From contig NW_019775835.1 in NCBI RefSeq assembly GCF_001039355.2, positions 676,853 to 700,515 on the forward strand: a stretch of DNA of 23,663 nucleotides. Direction: 5' to 3'. The translations under genes were made by a program, and so were the position numbers. Below, piece after piece: positions 18,075 to 23,663 of this stretch. The notes below the pieces were generated by a model. The model ran no database searches, was not told where the DNA came from, and was given only the letters and a program-made list of their open reading frames with translations. Each line of letters opens with the position of its first letter. The first letter of the stretch is position 1. This stretch comes from Lingula anatina (taxonomy: Eukaryota > Brachiopoda > Lingulata > Lingulida > Lingulidae).

Positions 18075-19357
18075 GATAAAAGCCTTGTTTTGATGTAATC
18101 ACTTGGAAGCAACACAATCAACAGGGATCATCAGTTGCCAACCATTTCTAGTAGGCACTCAATGCATCTTCAACAGTGTGTTTAACAGTTTTAATGAAGT
18201 AAAAAGCATGCCTCAGACATAATGTTGTGTTCCACTGTGCAAAAACCGTGGAGGGCATAGATTTCCTTCCTGCACTAGTAAGGAGAGAGAAGCTGTTAGA
18301 AGGCAATGGATACTGGCCATCAAACAAGCCAATCCCTAGATGAAGTCCAATGTGTGAGAGCTGGGTGTGCCAGTCGAGTTGTGTTCTGCTCATTTCATGT
18401 CTTCCCACCACTTTATGAAAACATCATTGGGTAAACAGTTAAGTGTTAATTAGATTTCAGGAAACACAAGGTTTATGATAGATAGTCTATAGTCCAGTTA
18501 TAATACATTTTCAAAAGTAATAAAAATACCTAAAGTTTAGTGGTCCATCTTTGTGTCAGTTTGTTCAAGTTTAACTGCCAATACTATTGGTACAAGTAAA
18601 ACATACTTCTTTCTTTCATTGTTGCCTTTGTTTGACCCAATCCACTCAAATCCAGAATAAATTTTCCAGGATCAATCACAAGTGAAGGCTGAAGTCTTCA
18701 GCAGTCCCACAAAAAGACAAGGGACCAGCTGCTTGCCACCAGAGACGCATGAAACAAGCAGCTAGTGTTACTTTCAACCATTCTTAACATAAAGATGTGG
18801 AATCAGAGGTAAGATTAATTATTACACACTTATTTGTAAAGGAATTTTATTGTCCTAGTGTTTTACGCCTAAGTTCATATGTTTGATCAGATATGCATGT
18901 CTGATCAGATATTTTCGGTTTAATTTCTTTACTCTTTTGATTAAATTTTAAAATGTAATTTTTGTTGTTTAAACATTAGTCTTAGGAATAAAAGCACTCT
19001 TTTTTTTTCTCAAGGAAGCATCTGTCAATATCTTGATATTCTACGGATCCCTGATGTTAGCATGAAGTGTGAAATTGAAACCAGCTCAACAGTGACTACT
19101 TCTAAAAGACCAACCTATCCTTTACTTTCTCCACCAATGACTAAAACTGCAGTGGACTCTATTATTACTGTGCATCAACTAATACTCAGCACAGACACAT
19201 TTTGTAGTGATCCACATGGTATGCATAACTACACTGTGTTTGCAACTTGAGAGCTAGTTGTATATGAACTGAATTATATGTATGGATTTTTACTCAATGT
19301 ATTTTCTTTTGTAGATTGTAGACAGATTTTTATGGTGGTGGTGGGAATAAGAAAAAA
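18075..19357 (+). repeat. Segmental duplicate block 2 (partner 5036-6495)
   Basis: It is collinear with 5036-6495 at high identity but lacks the 222-bp fold-back insertion. It has its own small differences, including several that change stops and a splice acceptor in the THAP relic. Its left end abuts the reverse-transcriptase relic; its right end lies about 40 bp before the ambiguous base at 19398. Confidence 0.85.
18208..19335 (+). pseudogene. THAP-domain gene relic, copy 2
   Basis: From ATG 18208 the frame reads MPQT*CCVPLCKNRGGHRFP, then SCTSKEREAVRRQW, and later ELGVPVELCSAHFMS. All four zinc ligands of a C2CH THAP finger are readable: Cys7, Cys11, Cys59 and His62. Spacing is C-x3-C-x47-C-x2-H, together with HRFP, a central Trp and CSAHF. 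Stops at codon 5 (TAA 18220-18222) and in the middle make it non-functional. Piece 2 lies at about 18670-18808 (donor gag|gtaaga). Piece 3 has lost its acceptor: ctacag of copy 1 is ctacgg here (19044). Its frame reads beyond the stop of copy 1 but ends at TGA 19248-19250. Confidence 0.65.
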
Positions 19358-19397
19358 CAAGGCAGCAAAGCTGTCAAATGTACAGACAAATAAAAGA

Positions 19398-19398
19398 N
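19398..19398. other. Single ambiguous base (N) cutting a coding exon
   Basis: On the minus strand the DSTYK-like exon reads ...VIGQSNCG up to this base, and non-coding sequence follows with no GT donor at the junction. As at 3912, homology stops exactly at the N. This suggests a joined or collapsed gap. Confidence 0.5.
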
Positions 19399-19662
19399 CC
19401 CACAGTTTGACTGTCCGATCACAATGATTGCCGGCTGCGTCGTGATGACCCGTTGAACACGTTCCTGTGTGTCTTTAGGAAGGAATTGTTCAATATTTAC
19501 ATGAGGACAAGTTTTCACGAATTTCTCAATTTGATACACAGTATTATCATAGCAAAATTTAAGATGATTTAACTCTTTCTGAACAACTGAAAATGCATCA
19601 GAAAAGTCGTCATAAACTGTGTCATTTGTTTCTAGACCTTTCCCTGCGATGGACGCCGCCAT
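19399..19662 (-). CDS. DSTYK: N-terminal exon of a DSTYK-like protein (partial)
   Basis: From ATG 19662-19660 the minus frame encodes 88 residues, starting MAASIAGKGLETNDTVYDDF and ending TTQPAIIVIGQSNCG at the N. The final block (FLPKDTQERVQRVI..QPAIIVIGQ) resembles the N-terminal GTPase-like region of DSTYK (dual Ser/Thr and Tyr protein kinase), where a 'ciLILGQ'-type strand follows a short helix. It also looks like the start of a Walker A motif (GxxxxGK), with the N falling where the Lys would be. The middle (VVQKELNHLKFCYDNTVYQIEKF) is helical. I prefer this ATG to the in-frame one nine codons upstream because it lies in an AACATGGCGGC promoter-type motif. The kinase domain is not in the window. 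The family call is from memory of motifs only. Confidence 0.5.
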
Positions 19663-19665
19663 GTT
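19655..19665 (-). promoter_or_regulatory. YY1-type AACATGGCGGC motif over the start codon
   Basis: The minus strand reads AACATGGCGGC, the YY1 consensus (AAnATGGCGGC). Motifs of this form typically lie just downstream of the transcription start of animal genes, often containing the initiator ATG. It supports 19662 as the real translation start of the DSTYK-like exon and places the promoter to its right, in the CpG-rich 19663-19960. Confidence 0.5.
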
Positions 19666-19810
19666 GTCTCGCTGGAGACTTTTGCACACAAAGCGAGGTG
19701 GCAGACAACCGTCTTACTGCTTAATGTATTTCATAGGGAGTGAGATCAATGGAAAGAACAGCCTTGAACTATTTGTTTTGTGATTTCAGTCAAATAAGTC
19801 CTTTGTCGAT

Positions 19811-19892
19811 CTTTTGCCGCCTTCCAAGAATTTTGCACACGGCACGTTGACCCTTTGCCGCCTTTCAAGAATTTTGCACACGACAAGTTGAC
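19811..19892. repeat. 41-bp tandem repeat x2 in probable promoter
   Basis: Two adjacent 41-bp units (19811-19851, 19852-19892) share tttgccgcctt-caagaattt and tgcacacg-ca-gttgac, with about four differences. A shorter related word (ttttgcacacaaagcg) lies at 19680. They are in the presumed upstream region of the minus-strand DSTYK-like exon and could hold duplicated factor sites. Confidence 0.6.
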
Positions 19893-20317
19893 TATCGAAA
19901 GTCGATAACACTCCAACGCAGCGTTTTGATTGCAACTGTTGTTCCTCACAATTCACCATGATTTATACTTGTGCCACAAACTGCTGTTATATAAGTTTTT
20001 TTCCCTACTTTTTTATGGGGGGGGGGGGTGTTGATTATATTTTTCCATCAGTGAAAGTGTGAGCTCTGTGAGTTTTCTTTTTATGTTGAGCATACCACTT
20101 GAACGCAATTTAAAACATCGGCGGATGAGCCGGAGAAGGGGGGCTTACTCCCATTATATTCAACCTCGTGAGCCATTAGCCCAAGATATTCATGATGAAA
20201 TTACATCTAAACAAAAGTGCCATGTTTCATCTTAATTAGATTGCAACCAATGACATATAAAAATGTTTACTCTTGAAATTTTATTATGAATATCAACACC
20301 AATCAGTCACATACATA
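19893..20317. other. Non-coding stretch with G run
   Basis: It contains a run of about eleven G near 20018-20028 and otherwise ordinary AT-rich sequence. No gene or known repeat was recognised. Confidence 0.4.
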
Positions 20318-20531
20318 ACTAGAAAAGCACTCCGAGAGCGCAGACCTCCGCCAAGACAGCAAAGTCTCCACCCAATGCTATTTCACCCCTAAATTTTCGT
20401 TATTTTTGATTATTGATTATTGATTGTCTGTTTCTTGGCCCACTTCTGACGGTTTCTGAAAATTTCATAAAAATCGGTCCATAACTTTTTGAGTTATGTT
20501 GATGACAGACAAACAAACAAACAAACAAAAA
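20318..20531 (+). mobile_element. 3' end of an RTE-like non-LTR retrotransposon
   Basis: The stretch starts near aactagaaaagcactccgag and contains cgcagacctccgccaag. It ends atcggtccataactttttga, then gacagacaaacaaacaaac: a short (ACAA)n tail. Short 3' fragments with a microsatellite tail of this kind are typical of RTE-clade elements in invertebrates. No coding sequence remains. Its tail directly abuts the start of homology of the third cassette copy. Confidence 0.5.
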
Positions 20532-21188
20532 ATTAACTACCATGTGTTCTCATCTACCATTTAAACTGTTTGATTCTACATAGCCTCATAATGAACATCT
20601 TGACTTAATTGAAATTTAAATCCTTCGTTATTTTTTATTTCAAAAGGCAACATCAAGTCTATGTCCCTCTGGCTTAAAATTGAGGACAGAAGACAAGCAG
20701 CAGGTTGAAGAACATGCCAGTGAAGTACAGTGAGTACCACTGATTAACTAAAGAATGTTCAACCTATTTGGTGTTTCACATCAGAAAGTAAAAAATATAC
20801 AAAATTACCTGAATAACCAGGACAAATATTTTGTTTTCTGACATTTTAGTGTTCACTGATATTTTAACTCGTTAATAAACTCGTCGATTCCATGATATTT
20901 GAATGGTTTGTTAATTTTCATCTTTGCTTATCTTCACTGCTTCAAAATTCTCAAATTCTTATCACCGATACTCTGCTTTGTACAGGGATTTATGATCTAG
21001 ATATCAGGATGGTAGTAAAATGATCATTTCTATATCATTTGCAATAGTTTTTTTCAAAATAGATAATATCCCAAATTATCTTTTTTATGCAATAGTACAA
21101 ATGAAGATGAAAACAAGAAGCAAAAAAAGCTGTGTGATAAAATTGATGAAGAAAGAGCAAAGGTATGTCCATTAACAAATAACAGTGT
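20532..21188 (+). repeat. Third-copy cassette fragment (exons B3 and C3)
   Basis: Homology to cassette 1 starts inside the intron before exon B (ttaactaccatgtgttctc, equivalent to about 11838) and runs through B, the B-C intron and C to about 25 bases after C. It is closest to cassette 1. The upstream exon A equivalent and the D exon are not seen. Confidence 0.85.
20647..21162 (+). CDS. Exons B3 and C3 of a truncated paralog
   Basis: B3 (20647-20729) reads ATSSLCPSGLKLRTEDKQQV and on to SEV, nearly identical to B1. C3 (21096-21162) reads TNEDENKKQKKLCDKIDEER then AK and is three codons longer than C1/C2. Acceptors (ttcaaaag, atgcaatag) and donors (gtgagtac, gtatgtcc) look usable, and the B3-C3 junction stays in frame (codon CA|T). 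With no first exon visible to the left, this is probably a 5'-truncated copy and may not be expressed, though its reading frame is intact. Confidence 0.5.
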
Positions 21189-21255
21189 GACCACATGGAC
21201 TGTCAATCTCTTAAGAGATTATTACAGAGGGTAGATGTCAATGAAGGTCCACATG
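21189..21255. repeat. Nested hairpin element, copy 2
   Basis: This is the same 67-bp core as at 15251-15317, with three differences. Arms gaccacatggact and aggtccacatg are complementary. The inner AATCTCTTAAGAGATT is a perfect 16-bp palindrome, where copy 1 has the equivalent 6-bp stem with a taaa loop. It interrupts the intron after C3 about 26 bases downstream of the exon. Confidence 0.6.
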
Positions 21256-21326
21256 TGTGCAGTTTTTCATTTGCATTCAACAATCATTCCACTTGTCTAG
21301 ATTGTATTAATTATTTTGATTTGCAG

Positions 21327-21392
21327 ATTTTAAAGAAAATATTTATACCAAAGTTTCGTATTCTTCGACCTGATACAGATTTAATCTTATAA
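21327..21392 (+). CDS. Candidate terminal exon of the truncated paralog
   Basis: Acceptor attattttgatttgcag (ending 21326) is followed in phase 0 by 21 codons (ILKKIFIPKFRILRPDTDLI + L) and TAA at 21390-21392. Exon C3 ends in phase 0, so splicing would give ...DEERAK-ILKKIFIP.... It has no similarity to exons D or E beyond a weak match at its start. It may be a replacement 3' exon acquired after truncation, or chance. Confidence 0.25.
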   Translation: MLKKIFIPKFRILRPDTDLIL

Positions 21393-21498
21393 ATGCACCT
21401 GAAATTGAATATAAAGAAATGTTTGCTTTGTCATGACGCACATATATTTGTAAACATGGTAAATAACTAAAGATTCATCTTCTTTACAAATGCAAATG

Positions 21499-21500
<2 letters not shown>

Positions 21501-21550
<50 letters not shown>
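21501..21550. repeat. (AT)25 microsatellite
   Basis: A perfect dinucleotide run of about 50 bases. It creates the artificial Ile-Tyr frame on the minus strand. Confidence 0.95.
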
Positions 21551-21554
<4 letters not shown>

Positions 21555-23231
21555 AGTCCTCATCAGCACTTACCCCGTCTTCCAGCTCACCCTTATTTAT
21601 CCCTTGCCAGATCTTCTATAATGAGAAACACTTAGATCTAAGACATGGCACTTTTTAATCTTTTTTAACCTAGATATAAAAAAATTACTTTTCTTGGCAC
21701 ACTTTTGTGGCTGAACACAGTTCACGTTATGCATTGTCCCTTTACTGTCTTTGCTGTTTGGTTTAAAAACTTGTAATCATCATCCAGGTGCATGAAACTA
21801 TGAAAAAAGACATTATATATATTGAAATCCGTCATTGAAGTGACAAATTGAATCGGTGTTCCAATCATTAATACTTAATAAAAATATAGCTCACCTTATA
21901 CGTTATTTTACTGCATAACAGAGAGCCCAAATATGGAGGTTTTTTTATTTATTTATTTTTTTTTAATTTTTTGCTTGCTTTTTTCAAACTGGACATGATC
22001 CCAGACCAAGGTATAGCATTTGCCTGATAAAACACGTCTAAATTGTATAACTTTTTCCATGAAAATATTGAATAATCAATATTGACATCTATCCATTTTT
22101 TTTTTTTTTTTTTTTTTTTTTTGCACACAGACTTACATTTATGAACAAACAAGTTCAAAACACTCCAAATCACCCACAATATCAAATTTTACTTATGAAA
22201 ACTATTACAGCAAATGGTCTTTTCGAAATTTAATTGATACTACAACGCCACCTAGGGGATGAAAAGATATCTTATCTGCTGCAATCGAACTTAAAAGCAC
22301 TAGCAGATTGTTTTCGATCTACTCTTTATGTAGGGACACGAAATTGGCAGGTTAATTATCTGTAAAAATTCAATATTTTAACAGTTTATATTTGCGTATT
22401 GACAAATATACTTGGATGCAAGCAACCCTCTTCAGCTTTATTCAATCCTTGAGCGCAGGCAGCAGGTAGTGGGGTTAAGGGCCCTGTCTACTCGCTTTAG
22501 TTACATTTACCAGTATACTCAAATAAATCATCATTTACCTCATATGTGTTTTTATAGCTTATTTTGTGTAACATCAATGTGATATGGTATTATTTGTATT
22601 ATTATATATAACCGAAGATCTCAATATGAATATTGTCTGAAATGTTCATTATTTTAAAATAATTGTACTTAAGTTTTTTGACATCATATAAACTGCATTG
22701 TGTCGTACAGAGTTGTATTGAAATATTGTGTCGCTGACTGTGATCCCAGTCAGCCAAAGTCTACCCTGAGTGTCAGAGCAACGTAAAAGCTAGCTTGCTA
22801 AATATACCTTGTGGTGGAGTCGCTTTTACTAGCACTGAAGACCAGCGGCCATGTTAGGTTTCCGTCAATCAAATAGAATTGCTCTGCAGTGAATCTGCAG
22901 TTGAATGTCACCAGACCAAAATAAAACGTAAAACAAATTTAATTCTGCTTTATTTAATTTTATTTGCTGTATTTAAGATGTAAAGTGAAATAAATAAATA
23001 ATATTCTTCGGAAAGAAAAGATATATCCAATGTTTTTGTATTTTATGCTTATCAAAGAACATTTAGTCCTGAGATATACACGTGCACAATTAACCCATTG
23101 TAGCCCTCGTCATCAAAACAAACGGCAGCCATACTGGAGGGAGACCGGAATCGTCTGCTGCGCATGATCATGTCTACATGTACAATTTAGCATTTAATTT
23201 CTGTGTTTTCTTTGATATTAAACCGAGTAAA
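21551..23231. other. Non-coding stretch with poly-T and possible promoter words
   Basis: A run of 27 T lies at 22096-22122. A CTCF-like site (minus strand CCCCTAGGTGGCGT) lies near 22245-22258. A YY1-like AACATGGCCGC on the minus strand (22845-22855) and a minus-strand ATGGCTGCCG at 23132-23123 lie in CpG-richer patches, and could mark promoters or first exons. The frames behind them are short (7 and about 26 codons) and were not called. No other gene was seen. Confidence 0.35.
22245..22258 (-). promoter_or_regulatory. CTCF-like motif
   Basis: The minus strand reads CCCCTAGGTGGCGT, which matches the CTCF core (CCASYAGRKGGCRS) at 12 of 14 positions. CTCF binds such sites in bilaterian animals. 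A single match by eye in one window is weak evidence. Confidence 0.2.
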
Positions 23232-23369
23232 ATGATGAATTACTGCAGGGTATATGATAGAGAGAAGATAAATAACTTAACAAGCGTTCACAGACTGCCT
23301 GCAGTGGTAACAATCCAAGGTGTAGGGACGAAAACCGTAAACGGAGGAGAGACTGAGGAGTGGCTTTGA
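23232..23369 (+). pseudogene. THAP-like domain fragment, unrelated copy
   Basis: From ATG 23232 the frame reads MMNYCRVYDREKINNLTSVH then RLPAVVTIQGVGTKTV and ends with EEWL and a stop. The order YC, HRLPAV, T-x-QG, K, WL is the pattern of the first part of many invertebrate THAP domains (CxxxxC...fHRLPav.tnqG...k....R...Wl). The second zinc-binding Cys of the first pair is not seen, and the frame stops before the C-x2-H end, so this is probably a relic or a partial exon. It is not a copy of the THAP genes in the two segmental blocks. Confidence 0.4.
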
Positions 23370-23663
23370 ATCAAGACTCATCGAACAATTAAAGGATAAA
23401 ACTAATTTATTTTACAGCAAAGAATGAAGACCCAGCTGTGCAGCCTTTACCATAAAAGAAAAAAAAAGTAGAAAACCAATGACCGAGGTGTATAAGATAT
23501 GAGCGCACGTACACTGCATATTAGTAGTGCCCAAAAAGTCTTGGTGGAGAGAGTGTTGTAAAAACGTGTGGAAATACCCAGGCAGGGTTTCGACTTTCAT
23601 TATGAAGACTCACTTATTGCCTTGGGTGTAATTTGTTATCAGTTATGGTGCTCTTTGGATGTT
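23370..23663. other. Right-edge stretch, nothing recognised
   Basis: A minus-strand frame at 23412-23600 has no motif or splice support. Confidence 0.35.

Noticed and set aside
21387-21569. Ile-Tyr-rich minus-strand frame
   Set aside because: Translation of the (AT)25 microsatellite.
1-23663. CRISPR arrays, tRNA or rRNA genes, operons
   Set aside because: No regularly spaced short repeats, no cloverleaf with T-loop consensus and no rRNA core sequences were seen. The intron-bearing genes show that this is eukaryotic DNA.

Overview
This is eukaryotic, AT-rich DNA, most likely from a marine invertebrate animal. The evidence is intron-bearing genes with GT-AG splice sites, poly-A and poly-T runs, an (AT)25 microsatellite, fold-back DNA transposons, a Tc1-like transposase relic, a non-LTR retrotransposon relic and THAP-domain fragments. 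I cannot name the phylum. There is no sign of prokaryotic gene organisation. Two single ambiguous bases (3912 and 19398) sit where homology breaks off, so they may hide assembly gaps.

The centre of the window is a multi-exon plus-strand gene (11152-17347) that I do not recognise as a known family. Spliced as I read it, nine exons give one open reading frame of about 535 residues. The N-terminal half is built from tandemly duplicated exon cassettes (B-C-D), each about 80 residues, charged and rich in K, E and Q. The large last exon carries a hydrophobic segment followed by perfect 36-residue repeats (PVHPQPPVQVQDNG...YHDLHP). Introns are duplicated along with exons and are nearly as similar, so the expansion is recent. 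A paralogous tail lies at 3913-4275, and a third, 5'-truncated copy lies at 20532-21392.

Layout: 1-3911 is mostly non-coding, with a possible minus-strand first exon at the left edge, a possible plus-strand exon near 1.8 kb and a minus-strand SET-domain-like relic near 2.3 kb. The paralog tail follows at 3913-4275. A segmental block (5036-6495) carries a broken THAP-domain gene and hosts a fold-back element. A second fold-back element with TTA duplications follows (6742-6998), then a Tc1-like relic (about 7.9-8.4 kb), an unrecognised minus-strand coding relic (about 8.5-8.8 kb) and a possible minus-strand first exon (9082-9196). The cassette gene comes next. Its last intron holds a small nested hairpin and a 1,040-bp near-perfect palindrome with 6-bp target duplications. 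After the gene come a reverse-transcriptase relic, the second THAP block (18075-19357), a probable DSTYK-like first exon on the minus strand (19399-19662), the 3' end of an RTE-like retrotransposon, the third cassette copy, and simple repeats. A separate THAP-like fragment lies near the right edge.

The order 'gene tail then THAP block' occurs twice. This suggests that a unit containing both was duplicated and later reshaped by transposon insertion, exon-cassette loss and apparent gene conversion. All splice models and protein names come from reading the sequence, without database searches.
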